64,000 nt of DNA from Halictus rubicundus (GCF_050948215.1 NC_135151.1:23744720-23808719); one strand, 5' to 3'; positions 1-14,323 are shown, counted from the first letter of the stretch. A program made the numbers and translations. The notes: generated by a model from the sequence alone, not told the origin.

Positions 1-758
1 TACGGTTATAACTGTAACGTCGGCGGCTACCCGCGCTCCTATTATTATGTATACGGACGTCATACACAGGGCATGCAACGCCGAATCATCGCCGACGCGA
101 TTAAATAAAATTTAACGACCGCAATCATAACCGCGTCTATTTCGATACGCGGACGCCGCGTTAAAATACCGAACGCGCGTCCTCTGTGCGCAGTGCACAC
201 CGGTAATTGAAATCGATGTGCGATTCCACCGTGGCCCGCGTTTATGGCCGGTCGTCGACGCAATTCTACGTCCGCGAGGCTCCGGCTCGGGGAACGCGCC
301 GAAAATTACGCAAAACTCGGTCGTTGCCGAAACCGAAATTGCACGGGAACGGTATCCTAAATCATCCGGCCGAGACCGCCGTTGTCGCTCGTAACGGCGA
401 GTATAATCGAATCACACGAAATTGCGGGCGAGACTCGTTTCCTCGATCCGATCAACGAAACTTTCACAGTCCTCTACCTACCGATCCTTGACCTCTCCCG
501 TAGATCGATAAAGCTCGCGTGCGATCATATATCCCAGTCGTTTTGCCAACATCATACTTTTGTGGTAGTAGTTTCATACTTTATTTTGGGATGAATGCGC
601 GTACGGCCATTAATAAAACTCTCCGGAAATTGAACGAGACGGCCACGTAACTCCGGTGGCACGCGATTGCTCAAAAAATATTCACGGATCGGACAATGTC
701 TGAGACGAAGCCGCGATAACCGGCTGCGCAGAGAAAGAGGGAGTGAGAGAGAGAGAGG

Positions 759-805
<47 letters not shown>

Positions 806-845
806 GTGCGGGGAGAGAAATGTAATTTTTTACGTGTCGTTGCAG
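1..845 (+). other. Intron upstream of the first coding exon
   Basis: This stretch has no supported gene. It ends in a splice acceptor (TTTTTACGTGTCGTTGCAG, G at 845), so it is read as the 3' part of an intron of the surface-protein gene that continues off the left edge. It contains a purine-only GA microsatellite at about 743-806. Open frames across that microsatellite give Arg-Glu or Ser-Leu runs and are not genes. Confidence 0.6.
743..806. repeat. (GA)n microsatellite
   Basis: A near-pure GA dinucleotide run lies just upstream of the splice acceptor at 845. It sits on the + strand as purines, so it does not serve as the polypyrimidine tract of that acceptor; the short T-rich stretch at 827-833 does. 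Confidence 0.9.
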
Positions 846-3800
846 CCGTGCCCGTGACCAGCAGCACCGTGCCAAGCAGCAGCTCGACCAGCACCGCAGT
901 TTTGGGTGGAGGAGCCGCCGGAATGGCACCCCAGCCACCACCAAGCGTCCTCAAGGGCGGAGATCGATTCTACCCAGGGGGCAACATTCATCATCATCAC
1001 GATCATCATCAACCGGCCACGGCAGCGCCGACCCTGCCCCACGCGCCCCCTCCGGCTATCTACCCCGTGCATCCGCATCAGCCTCCGATTCACAATGGAC
1101 CGCCGTCTTCCTTGCCGCCCAAGACCGAGCAGAAGAAGAAGAACAGTACGTATACACAGCGCCTCGCCACCTGCTCCCTTTGCCGCGAAACGAGTTTCTC
1201 GATGCTCCTCGTGACCATTATCTTGGCCAGCGATTTTTCCTTGGGACCCCGTTCACCGACATTAATTGCGGAAGGGAGGGCGAGAGTACCTATAGCCACG
1301 TGAATTAGAGGCTTTTCAAGCCGGACACACTCGGAGATTGGCGGCCGATTTCCAGGATCGAAAGATAGGAACTGTATGAATCAGCCTCTCGCACAATATG
1401 TAATCGGCCGAACCCTGTCCGTGAAACCGCCCCAAGGGGGCCGCTCGCTCTCTCCTTCACCGTTTATCGGTGATGAACGCGAATCCTTTCCGCGAATCGA
1501 ATTTCTGGATGTTCCCCGGAATCATTCATCACGGCCTCGGGATTTCTTTCACTGCGGAAATTAATTACACCGCGACGGGTCTCGTTGACCGACGCAGCCA
1601 GAGGCAGAAAGTTTCCGCGGAAATCCTCGAAATAGTGAGCTTCGCGAGCTATCGGTGGCTGGCAATTAGTCTTGGAAATCTTGCTCGATTGTTCGATAGC
1701 CGGGCCCGATTTAATTATCGGAAACGGAAGCCCCGATGATAACATAAATTCGAGTCGCATCGCAGTCAGCTGAATGCCGAAACGCAAAGAGGACTTGCTC
1801 CCGTGATGCGTTGCGGGAAAGGCGAGTCCTCTGTTTGCCGGGTGGACGCGCACCGCGTTTGCAATTGCACCGCTCGGTTGAGGTGTCTTTAATCGTTGGT
1901 TCCTTTTTGCCGTACTGGTAATTATTACTTTGTATCGGAATTACTGTTGCATAAAATTAAGATAAACCACTCGTCCCCGACGACTTTACTGCTCGTTATC
2001 TTATGTAAATCTTTCTTTCGGAGGCAGAATTGCCGGGTTGCGTCGGGGTTCGTTATTAGCGCCACGTAATTGATATTTCTCCTTTTCGAGACGGCGCGCA
2101 TAGTCACGAGATCCTCGCGCTTCTTCTTCTTTCTTTCTTGTTCTCTTTTTTTTTGTCTCTCTTCCACTTCTTCTTCTTCCGTGTACACGGTGCGTTCTCT
2201 CCTGTCCTTCACGATCGGTTAGACGGGGGAGATAGCGTCACCGGTTTCGGTGGTGTGTTCCACTCATTAAATTACCGTTACGTAGTTGAACGTGACGGTC
2301 CATTGCGTGCCAAACAATCATTGTACGTAATTCATTCGGCTTATCGGTCGAACGCATTAAATCGGATAAAGTAAATAACGAGGGAATAAATTTTAATGAG
2401 GTTTAAAATTTTATCGTCCCCGAGTACCTTGTTCTACTTATTACCGGACCCGGCCGATGCGCCTCCAGTTAAATTGCATCGAAAAGAGTGATTATTAAAG
2501 CGCGCGTCGGCCGCGCGGCGCACGTGAAACCTCACCGATCGCCGAATGTTGTCGGCGTTGTAACGCCCAGAAATAAATTTTTGCCCGCATAAAAAATAAT
2601 TTATGGACCGCTCGCATCGGCCGATCGGAGTATCTTAATTTTCTTCAATTACAGTAGCGAAAAAAATCGAGCCGATGCGTCGATTACCGGTAGCGATGTT
2701 TCGAGCGCGTGCGCGAGAAAGGATGCACGGTTAAATAGATTAAAAGGAGCACCGCTGTGGGCGCGAACGCGTGCCAGATGGAGAACAGTCCGATGAAAAC
2801 GGGAAATTGAATTCGACGACTCCCGACAACCATCTGTCGGATGCGACTCGATGCTCGCCCTTTTTACGTCGACACCTATGATAATTCGACTTGGAAACGC
2901 GCGCGGACGCGTGCATTGCATTTGCATTTCACCGATAAGCTGCGCCACTCGTTAACCAGCCGCGCCGCTGCTGCCCTGGATCGCCGCACGACCGAGAATT
3001 TGTATTCACAAGCTGTCCAATTGAAATTACTCGAGTCGGTTCGCTTAATTCATCAATCTCTTTTCGATCCCCCCATGTTCCCTCCGAAATTACAAGACAG
3101 TAGATCAATTTTACAACGTCGTATTAACGATTTAATAGAACTCGGCACATATCGTTTAAAAAGAAAAGGCAAAAAGTCATTTGTAAATGTCTCTCACCGG
3201 CTCTTGGCGGACGCTCTTCGAAGAAGCGTGATAGGATCGGATTGGAAGTTCAGGATGTTCGGGAGTCTCGAAAAGCTTGGGTCCTGCGAAAAGATAATAT
3301 ATCCTGTTAATTTTGTAAAGCAATGATAGGATAGATGTTATATTTGAGACACGTTGACCCGATTGTCGCTTTGGTTAGACGCAGTTAGAGTTAAACGAGC
3401 GGGGACCGAGACGATAATTTGACTTGAACTCGCATTTAGAAGTGTAGGTACTCTCAAGAGTGTTGGCCCAACTAAATTCAATCCTGAACTAGAAGCAGTT
3501 GTTGTATCGTAGCATCCATTGAAACCGGCTACTTCGAACTATATCTTGATTCAAAACTCATCGAATCCAATATACGTCGAATCGTGCGAATTCTCGGGAA
3601 CCATCGAAGAATGACTTTTGAATGTCCTCCCATCGATCATCAGGTTATTTATCAGGTGGGTGTCCCGAAGACACCGCGGCTTTAACGATTCCCAAACAGG
3701 GTTGCTATCAGATTCTGTTGTCCTCGCGAACCCGATATTTTGGAACGACGCGGCGCAGCGAGTTAATAATGGTTTCTTTTTGTGCCAACAGAAGAGTATT

Positions 3801-3949
3801 CGGACCACCCGAACGAAGTAGTGAAGAACGAAGAGTTGACCTACAACGGGGCGAGTTCCAGCCGAGTTCAGGATCGGTACAGCCAGCTGTTGGTGGTTGT
3901 GACGGGAAGCCTGGTGATCAGCGCGCTCCTGTCGCAGTTGTTGCGGTGA
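846..3949 (+). CDS. C-terminal two exons of a probable surface-anchored protein
   Basis: Two exons, 846-1145 and 3792-3949, join in frame. The acceptor before 846 and the donor GTACGTAT at 1146 frame the first exon; CCAACAG precedes the second, and the stop is TGA 3947-3949. The first exon enters in phase (two bases of a split codon) and gives a Ser/Thr-rich start (VTSSTVPSSSSTS), then Gly/Pro, a His cluster (HHHHDHH), then a Pro-rich stretch. The second gives a charged segment and a hydrophobic tail (QLLVVVTGSLVISALLSQLL) ending one Arg before the stop. A terminal hydrophobic segment with almost nothing after it is typical of a GPI-attachment signal, as in insect Ig-superfamily proteins of the DIP/lachesin group; a single membrane anchor is the alternative. 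No Ig domain lies in the window, so the family is inference only. The upstream part of the gene is off the left edge. Confidence 0.6.
1146..3791 (+). other. Intron of the surface-protein gene
   Basis: The 2.6 kb between donor GTACGTAT (1146) and acceptor CCAACAG (3791) holds no supported gene, RNA or repeat beyond short T-rich and TTCTTC tracts around 2120-2180. Open frames on both strands here lack splice context or recognisable domains. Confidence 0.6.
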
Positions 3950-5122
3950 AGCGACGGCGCTGCCGACGAGAACGTATATCCCATACGTCGAAACCCCTTT
4001 TTCTGTGATTATCCTACGTTTAATTAATTTCTTGAGGCACGCGCGTAGCCCCGCGCGGCCGCCCCTCGATCGTGAAAAGTAAAACGCGCACGATTTATGG
4101 TCGGACTGCCTCGAGAGAGAGAGAACGGGAAAGCTTAATCGTGAAGAAGACGCGAGAAGACGCGATAAAACCGAAAAAATCAATGAAAACAAAAAGGAAA
4201 CGAAGAATGTTATATGTGGGTTTGGGCGAACGTAAAGATCGACGAAAGATCGATCAGCGTATATGTACAACCGTCGAGAGAAGAGACACGCAGCACGACG
4301 CACGAGCAGCAACGCCATATTGAAGTAAAAACTAAAAGCAAAAGATTAAACTATCGGGAGAATAATAAACGAAAAAGACGAGAGGAAGGATGAACGAGGA
4401 CGTAGATAGTAAGATTACAAAGACGAAAGAAAGGCGGCGAAACGAGGTGAAAAAACGCTACTACTAGACACTATTATAGTATGCCCACTATTATCACTAC
4501 TATAAATGGTAGTCGTATTGGTTGTCCTTCTTATCATTACGCTAATTCTAGATATTTATTCGAAATACGAGGAAAACGTGAAACGAAGTCGTGAACAGCG
4601 TGCTAATTATTCTCTAGCGGGGCACCAGACGCCAGAGACAGCTGCCGTGGGGACAGGGAAACCGTTTCGAACTTCCCGCGCGATCCTCGATCGATCGGTA
4701 CGACCGCAGGATGTCGATGGACGAGCGAACGGTCCTTTGTTACCGACCAACTCGAGGCCGGTTTCCAGGAACGAGCCTCGAGATCATTGACGGAGCAACC
4801 GTTCGTTTCTAACGGACCTGGATTCGATACATATTCCACAAACGACGAACCAAAACCGACTGACGAACCAAAAGCTGACCGCTAACCGAATTCTCGACAA
4901 AACACGTCCATACACAGATACGCAGTCTCGCGATGCACTGGGCATTGAATCGAGAACTAATTGTTCAATTAGTTCAGATGACAGTCGAATCGAATGTCTA
5001 ACCGGGTTTGGTTGGACAATCGAATCGATGACCGACCGACCACGATGATATCCCGGTCGATGAACGAAGGACCGTTCGCGATTGCCTGAACGATAGCGAC
5101 CAGGATAATTAGCACGCGTGTA

Positions 5123-5128
5123 AATAAA
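5123..5128 (+). terminator. Possible proximal polyadenylation signal
   Basis: AATAAA hexamer about 1.2 kb after the stop codon of the surface-protein gene. A second AATAAA lies at 5673-5678. Either could give a short mRNA form. Confidence 0.25.
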
Positions 5129-6674
5129 TTCCTAATGAATATGTACAAGTGGCCCTCGCCCCCACGCCGGGCCGAGGGGATTTAAGAGAGTGCCGTATAC
5201 TAGGTAAAAATCTTATATATGACACAGGTGGAAAGAGTGCGATATACAGTGTGCGTGCGTGTGTGTGTTGTTCTGTTCTGTCTGGCGAGACCAGACCGAG
5301 GATCGCCTGACGGGATCGTCAGTGTCATAAAACAGTAAAACGTGCGACGAACCATTGTTATGTTCCGGCGAGACCGTGTTTCGCGTTGACGGGCACACGA
5401 GAGCGAAGCAGCCTCGTCGACGCACGAGAAAAATAATTCCTCGCTTCGACGTCGGACGTCGTCGATTGCCGAAAACGAGCGTGGTGCGCATGCGTGAAAG
5501 AGAGAGAGACTGATCGCGGAGCGAGACACGATGAAATTTTTGTATCATAGTTGTACCATACCGAACTCTATCTATAGATCTGTATTATATTTATTCTCCG
5601 CTATCATTACGCTACGAATAATCACACTCGATATTCTATATTTACTAGTAAAAATATCAAATTTCACTAGCGAATAAATTGCGTATTCGGCGGGGGTTTA
5701 GGCGACACGATGCGACGCGACATAAAGCGACATAAAGCGACATACAGCGAGCGCAGGCATAAAGAGAAAACGATCAGCTCGTCGTCCGTCATCATCGAAT
5801 CAACCGGCGTTCGTTGTCCTCTTCTTTTAGATTTCCTCGTGTAACACACGCGCGCTCGGATCTCGTTGAAATACCTGCGATCCGACATCTTGCCGATCTG
5901 TCTCGCGGACTTCGACCGGTCGGCCGTTGTGACCGCTCGTTTCCATTCTATCTTCTTCGCCATCTTCTTTTGCACTCTATTTATTGTTCGCCGGATACAT
6001 TCGTTTCCACACACGCGTGCAGCTCGCATTTCTTTGCCAATCGTACGGTACGTTAAATGATATTCACACAAGACACAGCGGTCACTCCATTCGCGCTGCC
6101 ACTCGGGCCTGCGCCTTCGCCTGCGCCTGCGCCTGCGCGGCAGTGATCTCTGCGCATGCGTTGAAACTCCGTTCACGCTGCGAACGCAACCAAACGTAAT
6201 TCAACATTCTCTCTGTTAAACGCGTTTCGACGATCTGTCGACACACAGTTGTCTCTGCCGAACACAGTACTGCCATATATCCATAATAACCGTTGAGCGT
6301 TAATCGAGGTAAGAACATTATTCTCGAATTGAATCTCGCGCATCGCGACACGCATGCGCGATCACTGCCGAACTTTTGCCCGGCGAGTTTCACTCGAAAC
6401 TGAAAGTTTCCCGCCAAAAAAACAACGTCGGCCTATTCGTTGCTTTGCGAGCCTCATTTGATTCACGACTAGCCTCGACGAGCGAGAAATTTTGTTCAAT
6501 GCTATTTCAGCGACGCGATACTAACTCGTGGAGAACGGTGTGAACGGAGCTTAACGCGGAGAACCGAGAATCATCCGAGGATATAAAGGCGAGAAGAACG
6601 GCGAGCAGAAGCTGTCTCGTGTCGGCCAAGGGAAAAAGATGAACCGAATGGCGACTGGAAGAGTAACGAATTAT

Positions 6675-6682
6675 TGTAAATA
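6675..6682 (+). promoter_or_regulatory. Pumilio-type element TGTAAATA
   Basis: An exact TGTAAATA octamer lies in the putative 3' UTR; a second is at 9002-9009. Pumilio proteins bind TGTANATA in mRNA 3' UTRs. Two copies in 10 kb of A/T-rich DNA can arise by chance. Confidence 0.25.
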
Positions 6683-6734
6683 CGAGTATGCGGAGAAAGA
6701 TAGATGTATCGTATGACGAGAGAATGAGAATGCG

Positions 6735-6762
6735 CGAGAGAGAGAGAGAGAGAGAGAGAGAG
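6735..6762. repeat. (GA)n microsatellite
   Basis: About 14 GA units within the putative 3' UTR. The opposite-strand frames through it encode Ser-Leu runs and are artefacts. Confidence 0.9.
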
Positions 6763-8088
6763 CAAAAGAGTAACAGCGACCCCAATTCCGAATCGTAGCT
6801 AATAAACAAAAAAATGAAATGTATCCTGAAGGCTGCTCGATTGACCGACTCGTTTTCATCGTTCATCGATGGTTCATCATGGTCCTTGATTACTAACGCG
6901 ACAAACCAAGTAGGAGGGTCAACGACACAACTATCAGCCGGGAATGTTGAGAGAAACGTCGGAAATTGAATGCGTGTATAATGTTATCCGATACAGTATT
7001 GTAAGCCTAAGTATTACATGCCTCCGATCCACGTCTGTTTGTCTGTCTGTCCGTTCGCCTGTCTGTTTACAGTTTGTACTTTTACGACCCATGTGTTAAT
7101 CGCAATAGCAATCCGTAATCGTACGAGCGATCGACGGAGAGGGAGGGGGGACAGCAATCGATGTCCAGCGTCCACGATTCAACATTTTTCAGATCTGTTG
7201 TTTCTATATATATTTCTTTTTTTTCCACTGTATCTTTGCTTTCATATTTTGTTCCCATTCGCGTCGCGTTTTACGAGGTACGTCTCCGTTTTAGTTTTCT
7301 CTAGTCGTAGAACCGTTCGATCGCTGACCAACCCGCAAATCGAAAACCCAAAGACAATCACCTGCACAGTGTAATAACGAAAAAAAAAAAGAAAGCGTTC
7401 GCGTAACGCCTCAGCCGTAGATCAGTTTTGCCCTAGTAGCGTTCACGATCCTTCATAGATATAACGTTCGTCGTTGTCCTCACCGTAGGAGCATTCGCGC
7501 GATGTACAAAATGTTTCTCGTACGTACATACAACAACTTCGTTTTGCGGGTCTCTCAGAGTTTTATTTTATTTCCCCCGGGGTGAACGGGGAGAACCGGG
7601 CGCGATGCATGGTACGTAGATGCGGCGCGATTGCTTTTCGCGCGTATATGTATTATTTGTGTACGTGTACGCGACGCGTTTCACATCGTTGGAATCGTGG
7701 ATGCAACGGAGGACTGCGATCCTCCCTGCCCTCCTTGCCACCGGATATCGATCGCCTCGGTAGCGAATTTAATCAGAACCAGCGGAAGGACGCCCGTAAA
7801 AAAGAAAAGAAGAATTACATAAATGCAATAGCAATGCAGCAACGTTACATAGAATCCATTGTGAATGGTACTCATTTTTACGGACGATAGGTGAATAATA
7901 GTAATAACAATAATATAGACTCGAACTATCGATAGAAAATAGACAAGGTCACTCACTGCAATTCATTTTTATTTTTCTTTCCTTCTTCTGTTTTGTTAAG
8001 ATCCGTTCCAAAGCACCCGCAACAAAACCAGCATCCACCGCAACGAACCCAGTCACCCCCTCGTCACACTGATCGTACACATACGTGT

Positions 8089-8089
<1 letters not shown>

Positions 8090-8126
<37 letters not shown>
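8090..8126. repeat. (CA)n microsatellite
   Basis: About 18 AC units in the putative 3' UTR. Confidence 0.9.
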
Positions 8127-8128
<2 letters not shown>

Positions 8129-8821
8129 CAAACAAATAAACACACAGGTACACACACGTACGTGAAACGCTGCTCCTCGGAAAAGATATTTTTTTATCCA
8201 ACCAGACAGGAACAAGCGTCATTTGAAGTATTTAAATCGTTAGTAGAAAGTAATGTGTAGATATTAGTTATGGCACCGACATGTCGACAGGAATAATTTT
8301 AACGTCTAATGGAACAGTTAATTAGGTCGCGCGTTAAGATTAGCCTTCACACAATTAATCGTCTAAGTACCGTACGTGCACACACGCGTTCAAGCATACA
8401 CATACACAGACGAGGAGAGAAAGAAAGAGTGAAAAACAAACATATATACACACACGCGCGCGCATACACAGGGAGAGACACGTCGCAAGCAGCACGTTTC
8501 CGAGCAGATCCGCGAAGAACGGAACGAGGAACAGGTTTCACGTTTCATTCCAAAGACATCCCCGTGTTTCCCCGACTGCGATTTCTATCGTTCGTTTTCG
8601 CTATTTCATTGTGTTATCCTCTCGTGTGCGTGTTCAGGAACAATGTCGAAGGAGATTAGGAGGTCTTCTAGGAAGATACAGCACGTACTCTCGTTGCGTA
8701 CGCGAAGGACTTGTTCCTCTCTTCTCAAGACAGAGGTTTTTTTTCAAAGGGGGAATGTAAACGAGGAAAAAAAAGAGAGTAAACGAGTACAGACAAGGGA
8801 AGCGAATAGGGGGATGGAGAG

Positions 8822-8838
8822 AAAGAAAGAGAGAGAGA

Positions 8839-8877
<39 letters not shown>
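8822..8877. repeat. (GA)n microsatellite
   Basis: Purine-only run, interrupted once by GTGAG, in the putative 3' UTR. Confidence 0.9.
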
Positions 8878-8880
<3 letters not shown>

Positions 8881-9943
8881 GAGAATGAAAGAGAAAAACA
8901 AGAGGAAGAAAGAGGTTCAATTATATCCACCGCGTAATGAGAAACAGGCCGCGGATTATCGAGCGTAAAAAGGGATCGAGATGATTTCGTAGGTACGTCG
9001 TTGTAAATATAAAGAAAAAAAAAATACCAGATCAATAACGATAACACGATGAAATTTATATTAAATGCATAGCAAGTAACGAGGATAGGTTTCTAATAAC
9101 GATTTATTATAAAAGTGAATGTACGTTGATGTCTAAGATTTTTAACAAGATGGAAGAACTCGAAGTGGTTATTATTAAAGTATGATTATTACTCATAACC
9201 GAGAACACAAGTACTAATTAAACGAGAACGTTTGAATACAGAACCACACTTTTTAGCCAGGTCATGAATTCTCTCACAGTTGCATATATTAATTTTGTAA
9301 CAGGTACATTACATGACACAATACGGTCCCAGTCACGGAGAGCATACGGGGCGCCGCGTTGCCATCCTGTCGCCATTTTATCCTTTTTCTTTGGTGCATT
9401 TGTTTCCTCCATCTTTTCTATCACGTTCTAAACGATTTGCAGAAAAAAGAAAATTACAATTTATCCGATTAATTTACACTTGCAACGATTCGATTGGTTC
9501 ATTCGCATTTTTTTTCTTTGCGTATTCGGTTGTGCTATACTTCGAGAGCTGAGTAATTACGAAGACGATTAGCAGCGAGATATGTATACGTTTAAACGAA
9601 AGGAATACCAAAAAAAGGACAGTAGATAATGGCGCGGGTCCACGTGTGGCGTTCGTGAAACGGGATCCCTTTATAGATTGCGTGTGCTCACCAAGTATGC
9701 ACGTTCAGTACAGTACAGTCGTTCATTACAAAGCATTACAATACAATACAAAGTAGCGTAGAGTTTCATAATGGTAGTCCACTTGTAGCGAAATAGTATT
9801 TAAACAGTCCAAGCAGACAAAAAAACCGGAAAAAAAACACATAATCGACAAAAAAATTGCAGCTAACCGTAACACTGAGTAAACGTTAAAAGAAAAAAAA
9901 AAGAGGAAAGAATCGATCTTCATGAAGTACATGGAAGACCACG

Positions 9944-9947
<4 letters not shown>

Positions 9948-9988
<41 letters not shown>

Positions 9989-9989
9989 G
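9948..9989. repeat. (CA)n microsatellite
   Basis: AC run interrupted by one AAAC; in the putative 3' UTR. Confidence 0.9.
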
Positions 9990-11029
9990 CATACACGGAT
10001 ACACATGCACTCGCAAAATCATTGGCATCGAACATTCGCGATACGGAGCATAATAGAGCAGCGTAATCGTGCGCTCGAGGACGTCGCTGAAAAATGTGCG
10101 ACACCCCGGAACTGAAACTACAAGGAAAAGAAAGGCATCCATTTACATGTTCACACGCCACATCTTCGCCAAACCTACATACACAAAATCACGCGAAAGG
10201 CAAATTTTCGGCGGCCACGCGAACGCGTGTGCTCGCTCTGAGAAGGCGGAAAGTAGGAAAGGGTCGACGACGCCAGAACGTGAATTTGTCGGCGTCGCCG
10301 GATTTATAATAGGTATATTGTATTATGTATGTCGATATACGGTCGCATATATCGATGGAAAACGAAAGTAAACAAAAGAAAGCGAAAGAGAGAAAAGAGG
10401 TAATGCCGGAGAGTAGTAAAAAAAAAAGAAAAGAACGAAGCTACGATGTAAAAAAGAAGAAAAGAAAAAAAAATGAAAAGATAATGCCGGACAGGGAGAC
10501 CGGGCGTCCCCCCTTTATCACACACGTGAAGAACACACATCCACATCCACACACAGAGACACGTTTGCTACACACGTACAGAGAGTACCGTCGACGGACG
10601 TCGACGCCGTTTCGTTTTGAAAGTACCTTGCGCGAGTCGTCTCGAATTGTTTAGTACAAAATGGAAATGCTCTCGGTGGACGAGATGCGTGCGATCCACG
10701 TTCCACACGGTTCAGACCAGGGTATCGAGCACCAGTCCGCGGATTCGATGAGAAGCCAGGTTTCCTTTTTTGCGTTTGAACGCCATCATCAGCGACGGGC
10801 CACCATCGCGTGGGTTGCGAGCCGAACGATTCACGGTGCTTGAATAGCCGGGGTAGATTTGAGGAAATCGCGTGTCACGCTCTTTCCGTTCCAACTCTGA
10901 CAGGCATTAATGTGTTCCTGGAATAAAAATTCGTGGCGGCGACAAAAAGAAAAAAAAAAGAAAAGAAAAGAAAAGAGAAAAGAACGAACGAGAGAAGAAG
11001 AAACGAGCTCTCGGTTACTAAATGATTTC

Positions 11030-11057
11030 TGCCTGCCCTGCCTGCCCTGCCTGCTCG

Positions 11058-11088
<31 letters not shown>
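11030..11088. repeat. (CCTG)n tetranucleotide tract
   Basis: Starts as imperfect CCTGCCCTG units and becomes a pure CCTG array. The flanks are purine-rich (AAAAGAAAAG upstream). Confidence 0.9.
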
Positions 11089-12371
11089 AAATTCGAGACA
11101 TACATATTCAAAACGCACCGTGGACCATTCGGATCCAAGCCGGAAGATAAACGTATATTTTTTTGTACAAATACAAACGCGACGATGATTTCGAAAACCG
11201 CGTGGTGGAAACACGTTCTGACATCACACTTCGTTACGCTGATTTAACCAGATAGATTTTATCGATGTTAGGTGTGCATCCTTGAACGTTACTCTAACTA
11301 CACTTTAGAGGATTGTAAACGAGCGATACGCGAGAGGAACTCGATTGTTATATTGGATCTCGTGTCGTTCCTTATTTCATTTCTTTTTCTTTTCTCTTTT
11401 TTTTTTGTTTTTCGTTTTGTTGGAAATTGATGGTTCTCGGCGTTAGAAAGAATTCGAGTGAATTTCGACAGGTTTTTGATTTCAGCGATGTACCGTACGC
11501 CACGACGCGGCGGTAGCGATATCCGGCTCCAACGCACAGAAACAAATAAAGGTTCCTCTTCGCGCGAGCTCCTCTCGCGTCGCGCGACACTTTGAATGAA
11601 ATGAAACGAAAACTGCCATTTTCAATTATTATCGTCATCGGTGCCCTCGGAAGATTGACAAATTTATTGAATAGTCGTAAATTTATTCGTTGTCCTACCT
11701 TGCGGAACGAATGCGAAAGAGAAGTGGGAAGGTTGGGTGCGAAGGGAAAGAGGAATGTGAGAGTTCGCGGCGAAAGCGGATGTCCGGTTCGATCGCATAT
11801 TTCAATTTTGCGAGTCTTTCGGTACTGATCATAGAAATCGCTCCAATTCGTTCCATCGAAACCGAAACGTCGTCTCCCATAGACGAACGCGCTACATTCA
11901 CGAGCAGTACATCTTGCAAAGCACATAATATCCACCGTTTAGCAAGAATCCTTTGACAAATTGGCGAATCATTCGGAAAATCGCACGTTCTTTCGAATAT
12001 TCGTAAAGGAAACCGTCGATACCATGTTTCTTATGCATGTTACACCCTCTATCCAATTTCTTTTTTTTCTTTTTCTTTTTTTTTTTTTTTGTTATACCGA
12101 CTGCCAAAAAGAGAACCACCGAGTTACGTAACAATTCAAACGTCGTAAACCTGAATTACTTGTGCAGCTCATCGCTTAAGTTTAAGTAACAACTCCGTTC
12201 AAGTAGACGATTAATGATATAAAAGACTCAATAAGACGTTCGAAAAGAACTGATCCTTTCTAATCGGCGCATTTTTGTTCGATCGCCTATTGGAAAAATC
12301 TACGTACGCAAAATATTAGGTATATCGTCGCAATTCGACCGTTCAATTGTAGGACATCCATGATTGATCGA

Positions 12372-12372
12372 C

Positions 12373-12410
<38 letters not shown>

Positions 12411-12411
12411 A
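12372..12411. repeat. (TTGA)n tetranucleotide tract
   Basis: About ten TTGA/ATTG units in tandem within the putative 3' UTR. Confidence 0.9.
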
Positions 12412-14323
12412 TGATTATTTACACTTAAACGGGACATATCAACGAGACTTTTGCATATTCTGGACGCATTGGATAATCCTTTAAGTAATGGAGAAGCGAT
12501 ACGGAATGGTAACTGTAAGAATGTCGAGTCTATGGGATATCGTGTGCTTTATGGGATCGAATGTACATAGCGTATACATAATAGGAAAATTGCGGCGGCG
12601 TGTAGTGTACGAAATCTCACGATTCGCGATGCCGAGAAGGAAGATGATTATGTTTCGAGACGCGCCACCCCAACGTTGGGCACGCGGCCATGCCACTTGT
12701 TTCAGTCGATTCGATCCAATTGATTAAGCCTCGATTTCATTCGCCTAAGGTTTTTAGCCGTGTATGCTTCACAGACAACGAATCTCTCGACTCGCCAAAC
12801 GACTCGCGACTCGCGACCGACAATAGTTTGCGACCGTTCGACACAATGATTTCAGTGCAGAACTTTTATTACGTAAGACAGAACTTGCAGATGAAAAAGG
12901 ATAGCCATTCTCGCAAAACTTCTTGTACAAATATATGTACATTATATTCCTCGTGAAATTTGTTGTCCCGTGAAAATTCTGTATTTTCTCACAACGGAAA
13001 TATCGTTTAGAATCATAAGTTGTGAAAACCCGAAAACAATCAATGTCGTGAAACTTCCGAACCGTGTCTCTTTCTGAAACGACTATGATGAAAACTCAGT
13101 TCCTCTGTATCGCGTTAAACAAAGTATAAGAAAATTTCAAAGCGTAGCAGCGTTTATTTTCTTTCGTGAGCTTGAAGAAAGCGGTAAACTCGATGCAACA
13201 CGGTCGTTAAGAGAAATATTTGTAAACGCGCTGTATCATAAGTTTTGTCTTACACGCGTATTGTGCTTCAACTGCCAGGAAAGATGCATACGGAGCCTCT
13301 GATTTGGGAAAAATGCAACGATAAGCGAATATATTTTGAACGGTTAGAGATAAGTTCCGAAAATTAGCGTGAATTGGTGCCATTTCCGTGCCCTCGCTTC
13401 TCTTCGCAAGCACTCGAAACGGATCGTTCTACCGACTAACAGAAGCACAAAAAAAAAACATACACACACACACACAAAAAGAAAAAAAGAAATATTTATT
13501 ATCGGACGATGCTTGAAAACGATTCGATTAATAATAGTGAATTCTCGACTAATTTGCGAAAGAGTTGAATAGGTTCGCGGCGTGGAAGGGAGGGAGGGGG
13601 TGCGATGCCCGATTCGAAGAGTGCGAATCGTTACGACCGCGAAGTTGAAACAATCGGAAACGAGACGAGAACGAAGGAAGGAAGGAAGCATTTTAGACGG
13701 GACGTATCAGAGTAAGGTATTATACAGAGTTCTTAGTGAAAGTAAAAACTAACGGGGATGACACTGATCAGGCGAAAGCCAATGTTGTTCGATTTATCTG
13801 CGGAATGGCACACTCGCGTCCTAAGATCTAAGCATAAGAAAAAAGAATGCGGGAATAAAACGGGAAGGTAATTAAAAATGGAGCACATGAAACGATGAGA
13901 AAAAGGCCTATTTAGATGGCCTACGTACTGTCGCACTCGTTTGAAAACTTATTGCAAGAATGCACATCAAGTAGCGTACACTCGCTGTACCGTTTGTTGA
14001 CGCGAATAACCACGCGAATTAAAAGTCGATTTGATTTATATGTACACGGTGAGCCCGAGATTCGCACGAGGACACGCGCGTTTATGCAGGAATAAGGGAG
14101 AAATAAGGGAGAATAAGATCGATCGATCACCGTGCCCCTCCGGTTAGCTTGCCGGTGGCACGAAAACCAATCAATGGCCGAGCCGCTTCTTTCTCGTAAG
14201 CGCAACTGTCCTCTGCGGCGATAATTGTTATTATACGAACGAATTCAAGACGGCATGGAATACAAGACTAAGAACAAGACCTAAAATGGGGACATAATAT
14301 TTTATAACTCAACTTTTGTACAG

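Noticed and set aside
3551..4318. 255-codon - strand open frame
   Set aside because: It is antisense to the terminal coding exon at 3792-3949 and has no recognisable domain or splice structure.
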